Assembly (NCBI RefSeq): GCF_003947435.1
Contig: NZ_RCOS01000080.1
Location: 1 to 37,425 of the forward strand
Direction of reading: 5' to 3'
DNA length: 37,425 bases
Source of the DNA: Candidatus Methanodesulfokora washburnensis
Lineage (GTDB): Archaea > Korarchaeota > Korarchaeia > Korarchaeales > Korarchaeaceae
The translations under genes and the position numbers were made by a program. The stretch's first letter is position 1; each line of letters starts with the position of its first letter. Of this stretch, positions 1 through 9,188 are shown one piece after another. The notes below the pieces were generated by a model. That model saw only the letters and a list, made by a program, of their open reading frames with translations, was not told the DNA's origin and did not search any database.

Positions 1-845
1 CTTGCATCCATCTTTACCCCTATTATGCCCAGAGAAGGTCCTCCAAATGATGGATAGCTGCCTAGATGCTGGCCCTCCCCGACAACTATATCGGCATCAG
101 GGGGCCTGAAGATCCCAAGGGACAATGGATCAACCCCTGCGACAACAAGAGCACCTTTTTCACGTGTTATCTCAGCTATCTCCCTTGCTTTCCTCTCAAC
201 TATTCCGAAGAAATTCGGGCTCTCAAAGTAGACCATTGCTGTGCTTTCATCAGGCTTTAATGATGATATATCAACCTCCCCTGTCTCCCTGTCCATCAAA
301 TATTTCTCAACTTTCAGGCCTGCTCCAGCTGAATAGGTTTTGAGCACTTCCTCCCTTTCTGGATGGATGTTCTCAGGTATAATGACTTTTTTCCTGTGAG
401 TTACCCTTGCTGACATTAAAGCTGCCTCAGCAAGAGCTGTTGACCAGTCATAGTGAGAAGCTGTCACAACATCCACGTTTAAAAGCTCTGCCATCAGGGA
501 TTGATACTCGAATATCGCCTGAAGGGCTCCCTGAGATACCTCAGCTTGATATGGTGTGTATGATGTGTATAACTCCTGCTTCCCAGCTATCTCATCAACT
601 ATGGCTGGGACATAGTGGAACCAGCATCCTCCTCCCGCAAAACAAATTCCAACTGTGTTCTTCGATGCTATCTTATCAAACTCCCTCTCCAGCTCCAGTT
701 CTGAAAGCTGTTTTCCTATATCGGGAGGTTCTTCTAACATTATCTCCTTCGGTATATCGGAGAAGAGATCGGATATATCGCTCAAGCCAATTCTCCTGAG
801 CATCTCAGGGATTAGATCTATGTTGGGAAGAAGCCTCCTGTGCAT
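1..845 (-). CDS. gcvPA: Glycine dehydrogenase (decarboxylating) subunit 1, partial at window edge
   Basis: This is the N-terminal subunit of the two-chain P protein of the glycine cleavage system, a PLP enzyme that decarboxylates glycine and passes the aminomethyl group to lipoylated H protein. Read on the minus strand, it opens MHRRLLPN, continues through the family blocks YTPYQAEVSQGALQA and YDWSTALAEAALMSAR, and reaches SYPSFGGPSLGI at the window edge. About 281 residues of the usual 440-450 are present; the C-terminus lies outside. I placed the start at the ATG at 845 because a TATA-like element lies about 25 bp upstream, which fits a leaderless message. An in-frame TTG a few codons upstream is the alternative. 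GcvPB is expected next, off-window. The family call is firm; the start is likely. Confidence 0.93.
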   Translation of the reverse strand, partial: MHRRLLPNIDLIPEMLRRIGLSDISDLFSDIPKEIMLEEPPDIGKQLSELELEREFDKIASKNTVGICFAGGGCWFHYVPAIVDEIAGKQELYTSYTPYQAEVSQGALQAIFEYQSLMAELLNVDVVTASHYDWSTALAEAALMSARVTHRKKVIIPENIHPEREEVLKTYSAGAGLKVEKYLMDRETGEVDISSLKPDESTAMVYFESPNFFGIVERKAREIAEITREKGALVVAGVDPLSLGIFRPPDADIVVGEGQHLGSYPSFGGPSLGIIGVKMDA

Positions 846-864
846 AATCGCATCATCTGAGGGC

Positions 865-873
865 AAAATTTAA
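865..873 (-). promoter_or_regulatory. TATA box of gcvPA
   Basis: On the minus strand this reads as the A/T core of ATTAAATTTTGCCC. It is centred about 25 bp upstream of the gcvPA ATG, the archaeal spacing for a leaderless transcript. Confidence 0.5.
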
Positions 874-874
874 T

Positions 875-1144
875 GTTTTCTGAGGCCATGAGCTGAGAGA
901 AGCGGAGTTGAAACATCAGCTCATTGCACCTTCACATCAGAAAACTGTGGCTTATCGCTTTTTTACAGCTTTTTCACAAATCTGGAGGAATATACCAGCT
1001 TTAATTTTTAATTATCCCTTTTTCGCACTTAATTAAGGGGAAATTCTCTGAAGATGGGAAAAATGGTTATATAGGAAAAGAAAGGCGGGAAATATGTTCA
1101 ATGCGAAATTCTAACAAAAAGACAGAATCCATAAGAAGGAATCA
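875..1144. other. Intergenic region between gcvPA and the RHH-ftsZ operon
   Basis: This A/T-rich stretch separates two divergent units. I see no ORF with coding character and no convincing RNA gene. It holds upstream promoter DNA for both sides and several A/T runs near 1000-1080. Confidence 0.5.
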
Positions 1145-1153
1145 CTTATATAT
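1145..1153 (+). promoter_or_regulatory. TATA box of the RHH-ftsZ operon
   Basis: CTTATATAT lies 31-39 bp upstream of the RHH start codon, so transcription should begin around 1175, giving a leader of roughly ten bases with a GGTGG ribosome-binding element before the ATG at 1184. Confidence 0.65.
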
Positions 1154-1183
1154 CTCCTTTAGCAGAGCTTTTCCGGTGGTTGT

Positions 1184-1330
1184 ATGATAGTATCATTCCA
1201 CATACCTGAGGCCCTTGTGGAGGAGCTGAATAGGGCTGTAAAGGAGCTAGGATACACGAGCAAGAGCGAGGCAATAAGGGATGCAATAAGGCTCCTTGTC
1301 AGGGAGAGCAGGAGGAGGGATGCGAGATGA
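1184..1330 (+). CDS. Ribbon-helix-helix (CopG/CdrS-like) small regulator upstream of ftsZ
   Basis: This is a 48-residue protein below usual ORF cut-offs. It starts MIVSFHIPEALVEELN and contains LGYTSKSEAIRDAIRLLVRE, the pattern of a ribbon-helix-helix domain: strand 1-7, helix A about 8-21, a G-Y-x-S-x-S-E-A turn, helix B about 27-41, then a basic tail RRRDAR. RHH proteins bind DNA as dimers through the paired strands. The stop overlaps the ftsZ start (ATGA, 1327-1330), so the two are probably translationally coupled. In haloarchaea the short RHH protein CdrS is encoded next to ftsZ2 and controls division genes. This one could play the same part, and it may bind its own promoter at 1145. Function is inferred from fold and neighbour. 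Confidence 0.85.
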   Translation: MIVSFHIPEALVEELNRAVKELGYTSKSEAIRDAIRLLVRESRRRDAR

Positions 1331-2550
1331 ACAGTTTCTTTTCAGAGGCTTTGAAGAAAAGTGAGCAGAAGACAAAGGGGGAGGAGATACTGAACCTCCT
1401 CAGGAATCTATCAAATGAAAAACAGGATGAGAAGCAGATGGAGCAGGATTACTGGAGTTATGAAGTTCCCCTTGATACAGGAATGGATGGAGGCGTTGGA
1501 AAGGCAAGAATAGTGATACTGGGGGTTGGAGGGGCTGGATGCAACACTGCAAACACTCTTATGGAGCTTGGAGTTATGGGAGCTGAGGTCATAGCTGTGA
1601 ACACCGATTACCAGCACCTTCAGAGGGTGAAGGCGCACAAGAAAGTGCTGATAGGGAAATCGATAACAAATGGATTGGGAGCTGGAGGCTCACCTGAGCT
1701 TGCAAGAGCTTGTGCGGAGAACGATGCAAGCCTTATAGCTGAGGCGATGGGGAACAGAGTTGATCTAGCATTTGTGGCCGCTGGAATGGGAGGAGGAACT
1801 GGGACCGGAGCTAGCCCTGTCGTGGCAAGGATAGCGAGGGAGAAAGGAGCTAGGGTGATAGGTGTTGTCACGCTTCCATTCAAGGCTGAGCAGAGGTTGA
1901 GGATGAAGGTGGCAATGGAGGGAGTAAAGCAGCTCAGGAAGTATGCTGACACAGTTGTCCTGATATCCAATGACAAGCTTCTCTCATTAGCTGGGCCTTT
2001 GCCAATTCAGGATGCCTTCAGAATAGGGGATTACACTCTGGCTGTGATGGTCAAGGGGATAACTGAGATAATAAACAAGAAAGCCCTTGTCAACGTGGAC
2101 CTTCAGGATGTCAGGAATGTGATGGCTGCAGGCGGTGTGGCAGCAGTTGGGATAGGGGAATCTGATCATCCAAGTCACAGGGCAACTGAGGCTGTGAAGA
2201 TGGCATTGGAGAACCAGCTAATAGACATAAGCACGGATGGAGCAACAGGAGCACTGATAGTTGTGACGGGAGGCCCCTCAATGAAGCTTTCGGAGGTCAC
2301 TGAGATAGCTGAGTACGTGACAAGCAGGATGGATCCGAATGCAGTGGTGAAGATAGGGGCTGACATAGATCCAAACCTAGGGGAGAAGATAAGGGTGATA
2401 CTCCTCCTCTCAGGCATTCACTCCCCCCAGATACTCCCGGGCACACCAGAGCCAGTAAAAAGATCACCAATAAACTGGATTAGGCCTGAGGAGGATGTAG
2501 AGGAGATCGTAGCTGCTACTTTAGGCCCCGGCTACATGCTGAAGTTCTGA
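1327..2550 (+). CDS. ftsZ: Cell division protein FtsZ
   Basis: This tubulin-family GTPase polymerises into the division ring on the inner face of the membrane. It has 407 residues. A 58-residue acidic, charged N-terminal extension precedes the Rossmann start RIVILGVGGAGCNT (61-74). The GTP-binding signature GGGTGTGAS is at 155-163. The synergy (T7) loop NVDLQD at 256-261 keeps the Asn and both Asp residues needed for GTP hydrolysis across the subunit interface. The short tail ends PGYMLKF and could anchor a membrane partner such as SepF. The ATG overlaps the RHH stop by four bases. A hairpin and T-run follow immediately. FtsZ-based division fits Euryarchaeota, Korarchaeota and some others, and is lacking in ESCRT-only Crenarchaeota. 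Confidence 0.97.
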   Translation: MNSFFSEALKKSEQKTKGEEILNLLRNLSNEKQDEKQMEQDYWSYEVPLDTGMDGGVGKARIVILGVGGAGCNTANTLMELGVMGAEVIAVNTDYQHLQRVKAHKKVLIGKSITNGLGAGGSPELARACAENDASLIAEAMGNRVDLAFVAAGMGGGTGTGASPVVARIAREKGARVIGVVTLPFKAEQRLRMKVAMEGVKQLRKYADTVVLISNDKLLSLAGPLPIQDAFRIGDYTLAVMVKGITEIINKKALVNVDLQDVRNVMAAGGVAAVGIGESDHPSHRATEAVKMALENQLIDISTDGATGALIVVTGGPSMKLSEVTEIAEYVTSRMDPNAVVKIGADIDPNLGEKIRVILLLSGIHSPQILPGTPEPVKRSPINWIRPEEDVEEIVAATLGPGYMLKF

Positions 2551-2571
2551 AGGGGCCTCCTCCTCTTTTTT
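2523..2571 (+). terminator. Hairpin plus T-run terminator overlapping the 3' end of ftsZ
   Basis: AGGCCCC (2523-2529) pairs with GGGGCCT (2552-2558) across the stop codon, and a T6 run lies at 2566-2571. Archaeal termination mostly needs the T-run; the stem is a supporting feature. Confidence 0.5.
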
Positions 2572-2919
2572 GATTGGATGATTCATCATTCATTTTGTTG
2601 CCCCCTTATTAGAATTCGACTACCTTTCCAGTGGGCAAGGCTGACTCCAGTTTTAGTTTCTTTTCATTGCACATGTGAAAAGGAAGGTGTATGAACAGAT
2701 TTCTTCAATTCTCTTTGTGAGATTCCGGATTATATAGGCCCCTTCAATAAGAGGAGCTTGAGGAAGTCCTCTAGTCATCCTCGCACTCTCTAGAGAGGTT
2801 TTGATATTAAATTTTCCGATTACGTATTCCTACTTCAAGAATTCTTCATATTTTTATGTTAAAGCTGAGAGCCCCGTAAACTGTTGAGCATCTCATCCCT
2901 AGATACCATTTATTAGTTT
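2572..2919. other. Gene-free stretch between ftsZ and the vapC remnant
   Basis: No intact gene is recognised. On the minus strand a short open stretch reads GKFNIKTSLESARMTRGLPQ and onward to about 2658, without a credible start or a family I recognise. It may be eroded coding sequence belonging to the same decayed region as the toxin-antitoxin remnant next door. Confidence 0.4.
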
Positions 2920-3359
2920 TCACTGCGGTGAAAAACCCTGTTTCAATGGATCCACAAGCCTTATTGTAAATCCCTTCCATTCAACCTTTTCCAGGAGAAG
3001 AAGCTCATCGTCGTGGGTGTACATCACAGGTACCCTGTTCATAATGAAGTTTGCCAGTATCAGTGAGTCTCTACCTCCCAGACCATAATTTACAGCCAGA
3101 TCCAAGCCTATATCTGATAAAGTTTGACCGAGGAACTTTATGTAAGGGTGCTCTAAGATCATGTGAAGCCTTTTAGCTGCCTCTGAGGGAACCCACTTCT
3201 GGCTGAATACCAAGACATGGTAGGTCTCATGAATCACAGTTGGATTTACTGCTACCATATTATCCGGTGACAGATTGAGCAACAGATTTCTCAGGTATTT
3301 ATGCTCAGGATAGGCCGGATCAAGGGAATAAGTATATTTGCATCTAGACCGACGATCAA
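2920..3359 (-). pseudogene. Frameshifted PIN-domain toxin (VapC type)
   Basis: PIN-domain toxins are Mg-dependent RNases that cut tRNA or rRNA. Translation from the TTG at 3359 gives LIVGLDANILI, the first beta strand with the catalytic Asp. The frame then fails near 3326-3331 and runs to a stop. The other frame takes over at once with SLDPAYPEHKYLRNLLLNLSPDN and continues to the stop at 2920 through the conserved parts: the helix with HETYHVLV, GGRDSLILANFI with acidic residues, and YTHDDELL. A single missing base (ctt-at-tcc where ctt-atN-tcc is needed) restores DANILISLDP. The TTG overlaps the antitoxin stop in the usual TA manner. Either the toxin is dead, or this is one sequencing error. 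The partner carrying its own frameshift favours decay. Confidence 0.82.
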
Positions 3360-3585
3360 TGCCTCACCCAGATTTTCTTCATCTCAGAGGGAGGCCAGTT
3401 CTCCGGCTCTCCTGTCCGAGGAGGATCTGAGCTGATAACCTCCTTAAATTCCTCTAAGAACGTCTTCTCCTTTTTCAGGAGAAATCCATCCTTCGTCCTC
3501 TCCAAGATCACTACCTCTCCCAGTTCCTGATCTCCTCAGGTAACAAGATCCTTCCCTTGGAATCCACCCTCAGCCTCATCTGCAT
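3356..3585 (-). pseudogene. Frameshifted AbrB-type antitoxin (VapB)
   Basis: From the ATG at 3585 the product begins MQMRLRVDSKGRILLPEEIR, the classic swapped-hairpin AbrB/SpoVT domain. The next bases, atcaggaactggga, give Asn-Trp-Glu-Arg-stop. Adding one G (AGG-GAA) restores EIRELGEVVILERTKDGFLL and an open frame to the TGA at 3356-3358. The tail, EVISSDPPRTGEPENWPP, is the flexible toxin-binding part seen in VapB proteins. The loss sits in a G-run, a common site of slippage and of some sequencing errors. It would normally neutralise the PIN toxin encoded downstream and repress the shared promoter. Confidence 0.8.
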
Positions 3586-3982
3586 CAATTCTTCGATATA
3601 ACTTTTTTCATTTCTTAGTGGAGCAATCCTTCAAGTTGCTTATCCACTAGTCTATATATTTTTCAGATATATAGATTCCAACTTATTTTTGTAGAGTTTA
3701 TCTTGGCACAAAAGGAAAGAACTGTGCTCTGTTATCTCTGCTACTCCAAGTGCACCTTTCTCGCTGTGCTTTCCCATGCTTTTCCTTTAGGGCATTCACA
3801 AGCCTGTTCTAAGAACTCGGTATTTCATGAAAACTGAGAATATAGGGCTAAAGCAATGAGGCATTCAGAGATCCTGCAGAGCTATCCTGTGGCAGCTTCT
3901 TTGCTTCCCATGGAGGATCTTCAATGGAAAAACAAATAAGCTTTTTATAATTCTAAAATGCTAAGTCCTTCAAGCAGAATGT
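3586..3982. other. Gene-free stretch between the vapBC remnant and rnpB
   Basis: No intact gene is recognised. A 41-codon minus-strand ORF at 3652-3777 (MGKHSEKGALGVAEITEHSS...) has no family I can name and no clear ribosome-binding site. I treat it as unproven. A TATA-like run near 3653-3663 on the minus strand could serve the antitoxin remnant. T-runs just below 3983 would suit termination of the rRNA-rnpB transcript. Confidence 0.4.
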
Positions 3983-4265
3983 GTGGAGTGGGAGCTTTAG
4001 TCCACCTTCTGTACTTGGGCGGATTGGATCAATCCAATCCACCCAATTTGGGCGGATTTGGCTTCGCGCCCTTTCGGGCTTGCACCCGGCAGCCCCGCCC
4101 CCGTTTCACCGGTTCCTCCAGGGTCCTAAGCTTTAAGGCATCATCGCCATACCCGGGAGGCCGTGTCGTTTCTGTGAGCGGGGAGCCCCTCTCAGGGCTT
4201 TTCTGCCAAAAAGGGTGGGTGGACCTTCCTCAGCAAAAAGCCGAACCGCCCAGCTCCCTCTCCAC
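3983..4265 (-). ncRNA. rnpB: RNase P RNA, archaeal type A
   Basis: This is the catalytic RNA that removes 5' leaders from pre-tRNAs. The ends pair as P1 (GTGGAG-A-GGGAGCT with AGCTCCC-A-CTCCAC), which sets the boundaries and a length of 283 nt. Next come P2 (GGGCGG with CCGCCC), a small P3 (CGGC-TTTTT-GCTG), and CR-I as GAGGAAGGTCCACC. Its P4 partner, CR-V, appears near the 3' end as ACAGAAGGTGGACT. The middle carries the conserved ACAGAAACGACAC and GGTGAAACGGGGGC blocks and a GGGTGCAAGCC motif. The gene has no promoter of its own that I can see. Its first base directly follows the 23S processing stem, so it is probably transcribed with the rRNAs. The plus-strand ORFs over it are shadows. Confidence 0.93.
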
Positions 4266-4296
4266 GAGCGCCTGATGTATCGCTGATCCCTGGCCA
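4266..4296 (-). other. 23S processing stem, 3' strand, with bulge-helix-bulge
   Basis: On the minus strand this is TGGCCAGGGATC, AGCG, ATA, CATCAGGCGCTC. It pairs with 7331-7361 as 12 bp, a 3-nt bulge (AGT on the 5' strand), 4 bp, a 3-nt bulge (ATA on the 3' strand), and 12 bp. That is the canonical 3-4-3 bulge-helix-bulge cut by the archaeal tRNA-splicing endonuclease. Confidence 0.93.
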
Positions 4297-7200
4297 CTGC
4301 TTTCGGGCTTTGGGAGTGGTGGGCTGAGGCGGTCCGCATAAGCTCCCGCCTTACACCCCCACCCCATCAAACGGGTCTTCTACCCGCGCCCTTACCCTTA
4401 CCGGGACGGCCGCCTATTTTCGGGGCCCGTTTCGGGCTTAGATGCTTTCAGCCCTTACCGGTTGGGGCGTGGCTACCCGGCGACGCCCTGGAGGACGACC
4501 GGTACACCAGAGGCCCCGGCACCCCGTTCCTTTCGTACTTAGGGTCCCTTCCCCTCAGGCGGCCATGCAGCCCCAGCAGGTAGAAACCGAACTGGCTCGC
4601 GACGTTCTGAACCCAACTCACGTTCCCCTTTAATGGGCGAGCATCCCTACCCTTGGGGGCTGCTGCACCCCCAGGATGGGCAGTGTCGACGTCGGGGAAG
4701 CAAGCGGCGGGGCCGATGGGGACTCTCACCCGCCACGGCTCCGTTACCCCTGGGGTAACTTTTCTGTCGTACCCGGCCCTCACCGAGAGGGCTCGAGTGT
4801 TCGCTAGGCCCGGCTTTCACCTCTGGATCCCACGCGTTTAGGGATCCAGTCAGGCAGGCTTTTGGCCTTGCCCTCTACGGTGGGTTTCTGTCCCACCTGA
4901 GCCTGCCTTTGGGCGCCCCTGATATCTTTGCAGGGGCGTACCACCCCAGCCAAACTGCCCACCTAGCCCTGTCCCCTTTCGGGTTAGGGATACACCCGCG
5001 GAAGGGTGGTGTTCCAGGGCCGCTTCAACAGCCCCCTCGAGGGCTGTCACATCGCTCCCACCTACGCTCTGCATCCGCAGATATATCCCAAGGCCAGGCT
5101 GCAGTGAAGCTCCACAGGGTCTTCTCTCCCCACTGGGGCGTCCCGGTCTGTACACCGGGATGCGGGTTCACCGGCATGCGGGAGGGGACAGCGGGCACCT
5201 CGTTAAGCCATTCATGCACGCCGATTTTTATTCGGCAAGGCATATGGCTACCTTTCCCCCGGCGGCCCCCTTATAGAGAGCGGAGACCGACCGTTAAGAG
5301 AGTCAGAGTTACTCCCGGCTTTCACCGGCCCTTCTCCCGGTTGAACCCGGGGTTCAGGTACCGGCATTGGCCAGGCCTCATCCCCCGTACAAACCCTTTC
5401 GGGCTTGCGGGGAACTATGTTTTTGTTAAACAGTCGGGCACCCCTTGTCACTGCGACCTGCGAATCCCCCCGAAGGGAGAGACGCAGGCACCCCTTCTTC
5501 CGAAGTTACGGGGCCAGTTTGCCGAGTTCCCTCTCCCGCGTTAGGGCCGACAGGCCTTGGCCTTCTCAGCCAGCGCACCAGTGTCGGTTCTCGGTACGAT
5601 CACCGGGAATCGTTCCCCTCTCCCTTTTCATGGGCCCCAGGCATCAGCAGAAGAGCCCAAAAGGGCTCCCCATCACACCTTCAGCCGCTTCTCACCTTTA
5701 CGGTACTCCACGGCCTTCAGTGCTTGGGAGGGTCGCTTTTGGCCCCCTCTCTGCCTAGCCCGAGGCGTCAGGAGAGGGGCTTGCGTTGCCGCACCTATCC
5801 CGGTGGCGCCGGAATATTAACCGGCTTCCCTTTCGGCACCGTCCAGTTGGGAGGTGCCTTAGGATCGGCTTACCGCCGGCTGACGAAGCATTGCCGGCGA
5901 ACCCTGGCGCTTTCGGCCGCGGGGATTCTCACCCCGCTTTGCTGCTACTACCGCCGGGATCCGCGACGCACACCGGTCCATCGGAGCTCACGCCCCGACT
6001 TCTGCCCAGTGTGCGCGCCCACCTACCTAGCGCATCCATCCGGATGCGCCACTGGGGTATCGGCGCCCGGTTTCAGCCCCGACTCATTTTCGGGGCCTCC
6101 CTCCTCGGCGGGTGAGCTGTTACGCACTCTTTAAAGGATGGCTGCTTCTGAGCCTACCTCCCCGCTGTCTTAGGAGGGAGACTCCCTTCGGATTTCGGCA
6201 CTTAACCGGGACTTGGGGGCCTTAACCCCAGTCTGGGTTGTTCCCCTCTCGGCGACAGAGCTTCCCCCTGCCGCCCGGCTCCCCGCTTCTACGGGGAGGG
6301 CGCATTCGGGGTTCGAAAGGGCGGTGGGGACCTAGATCCCCTTGCCGCCCAATCGTTGCCCTACCGCGCCCTCTCCCTCCACGGAGATCCTCCTGCGGGA
6401 GGCTTCGGTGGGAACCAGCTATTGCCGGGCTAGATTGGTCTTTTGCCCCTACTCCCAGGTCACGGGAGGGATTTGCACCTCACCATCCCTATCGGGCCTC
6501 CACCGGGCTTGCGGCCCGGCTTCGCCCTGCCCAGGAGTAGATCGCCCGGCTTCTGGTCTCACTGGCGTGACTAAGCCCCCTTTCAGAGGCAGCCCCCTCG
6601 CCGAAGCTGCGGGGCATTCGCTTTCGCTCCGCCTCCGGGCCTCAGCCCTTAGGCTCGCCACGCCAGTGAACTCCCCGGCGCGTGTTTCAAGACGTACGGG
6701 GCAACCCCAGTCCAGCCCCTCGTACTCATGCCTTGCGGCATTTTCCTTCGGGGCATTCATCCTTTTAGGGCTGCCGCTCCTATGACCGCCTGGTTTCAGG
6801 CTCTTTTCACCCCGCGCCAACGGTGCTTTTCAGCTTTCCCTCACGGTACTAAGTGCGCTATCGGTCTCGGGACGTGTTTAGCCTTGGAGGTCGGTGACCC
6901 CCAGTTCCCACGGGTATTCCAACCCGCGGTACTCAGGGAACAGCCAACCTCCACCACAGGTTACGCCTACGGGGCTCTCACCCTCTATGGCGGAGCGTTC
7001 CAGCTCACTTCGGCTTCCCCGTGGTGGAGGCATTAGGCTGCCCCACAACACCACATCCGTCCCCTTTTACAAGGGGACGTTCGGTTTGGGCTCTGCCCCT
7101 TTCCCTCGCCGGTACTCAGGGCATCTCTTTTTGATTTCTCTTCCTCCCCCTACTGAGATGCTTCAGTTCGGGGGGTTCCCGCTCCTCATCGGAGCGCCCA

Positions 7201-7342
7201 TTAAGGGCGGCATTGCCATTCGGGGATCCCCGGATCTAAGCCCGCATGCGGCTCCCCGGGGCTTATGGCAGCTTGCCACCCCCTTCCTCGGCGCCCGAGC
7301 CGAGCCATCCACCAGGCGGCGTAGCAGCAATGGCCAGGGATC
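4285..7342 (-). rRNA. 23S ribosomal RNA
   Basis: This is the large-subunit rRNA, transcribed on the minus strand. The 5' region reads CGCCTGGTGGATGGCTCGGC, the standard archaeal opening after helix 1. The 3' region contains the peptidyl-transferase and sarcin-ricin segments in the expected order. The ends are set by the inner 12-bp helix (7331-7342 with 4285-4296), and exact mature termini may differ by a few bases. The length of about 3058 nt is normal and leaves no room for a large intron. All protein ORFs drawn over 4300-7340 on either strand are shadows of this GC-rich gene. No 5S gene follows it; RNase P RNA takes that place. Confidence 0.97.
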
Positions 7343-7361
7343 ACTAGCGCATCAGGCGCTC
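7331..7361 (-). other. 23S processing stem, 5' strand, with bulge-helix-bulge
   Basis: On the minus strand this is GAGCGCCTGATG, CGCT, AGT, GATCCCTGGCCA, the partner of 4266-4296. Every base outside the two 3-nt bulges pairs. Cutting after the second base of each bulge would free pre-23S as an intron-like circle. Confidence 0.93.
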
Positions 7362-7383
7362 ATTGGCATAAGCCTAGCGCTCA

Positions 7384-7406
7384 CCCGCATATCAGAGATA
7401 TGCGGG
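7384..7406 (-). repeat. Perfect hairpin in the 16S-23S spacer
   Basis: CCCGCATATC and GATATGCGGG are perfect 10-bp arms around a 3-nt loop. The first arm in transcript order could pair instead with TATGCGGG in the pre-16S leader, so it may take part in alternative folding of the 16S stem. The spacer has no tRNA-Ala. Confidence 0.75.
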
Positions 7407-7415
7407 ATCATAAGG

Positions 7416-7433
7416 GAGAGTTGGGGTGTCCCC
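7416..7433 (-). other. 16S processing stem, 3' arm
   Basis: On the minus strand this is GGGGACACCCCAACTCTC, which pairs perfectly over 18 bp with the leader arm at 8977-8994 and so brings the two ends of pre-16S together. Confidence 0.9.
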
Positions 7434-7438
7434 TTTGT

Positions 7439-8938
<1,500 letters not shown>

Positions 8939-8946
8939 TCATACTG

Positions 8947-8960
8947 GCCGCAGGCCTCAT
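8947..8960 (-). repeat. Direct repeat copy in the pre-16S leader, proximal
   Basis: ATGAGGCCTGCGGC in the transcript sense, identical to 9077-9090. It lies between the 16S processing stem and the mature 5' end. Confidence 0.7.
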
Positions 8961-8976
8961 ATGATAATCTCTCCAC

Positions 8977-8994
8977 GGGGACACCCCAACTCTC
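8977..8994 (-). other. 16S processing stem, 5' arm
   Basis: GAGAGTTGGGGTGTCCCC in the leader is the 18-bp partner of 7416-7433. The flanking sequence just 5' of it (TTATGC repeats, 9001-9045) can extend the stem in more than one way, and I could not find a single clean bulge-helix-bulge there. Confidence 0.9.
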
Positions 8995-9076
8995 TTGGGC
9001 ATAAGGGATCCGCATAAGCGTTTTCCTTATGCCCGCATAAGAACTGTTGCCATGGATGGAAACACCACCCCTTTCA

Positions 9077-9090
9077 GCCGCAGGCCTCAT
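9077..9090 (-). repeat. Direct repeat copy in the pre-16S leader, distal
   Basis: Second copy of ATGAGGCCTGCGGC, 130 bp from the first and on the other side of the 16S stem arm. Confidence 0.7.
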
Positions 9091-9143
9091 CCCATCGAGG
9101 TGGAGTTGCCGGGACCATGGCAAGCTTAGTATACCAGTGGCAG

Positions 9144-9152
9144 CTATATAAA
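9144..9152 (-). promoter_or_regulatory. rRNA operon promoter (TATA and BRE)
   Basis: The minus strand reads AAAAATC then TTTATATAG, a good BRE and TATA pair. Transcription should start near 9120, giving a leader of about 180 nt before 16S. It is the only strong promoter I see for the 16S-23S-rnpB unit. Confidence 0.8.
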
Positions 9153-9188
9153 GATTTTTCTAATTAAAATGTGTTATTAATGTTGGAA

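Noticed and set aside
66-873. Plus-strand ORFs opposite gcvPA
   Set aside because: They are antisense to a clear glycine dehydrogenase reading frame and have no family match.
3983-4265. 5S rRNA after 23S
   Set aside because: Length and motifs fit RNase P RNA; 5S landmarks such as its loop A and loop E sequences are absent.
3958-4339. Plus- and minus-strand ORFs over the RNase P region
   Set aside because: The RNA secondary structure (P1, P2, P4 pairing) explains the sequence better; the ORFs are shadows.
7362-7438. tRNA-Ala in the 16S-23S spacer
   Set aside because: The spacer is only about 100 nt and contains processing hairpins; no tRNA cloverleaf fits.
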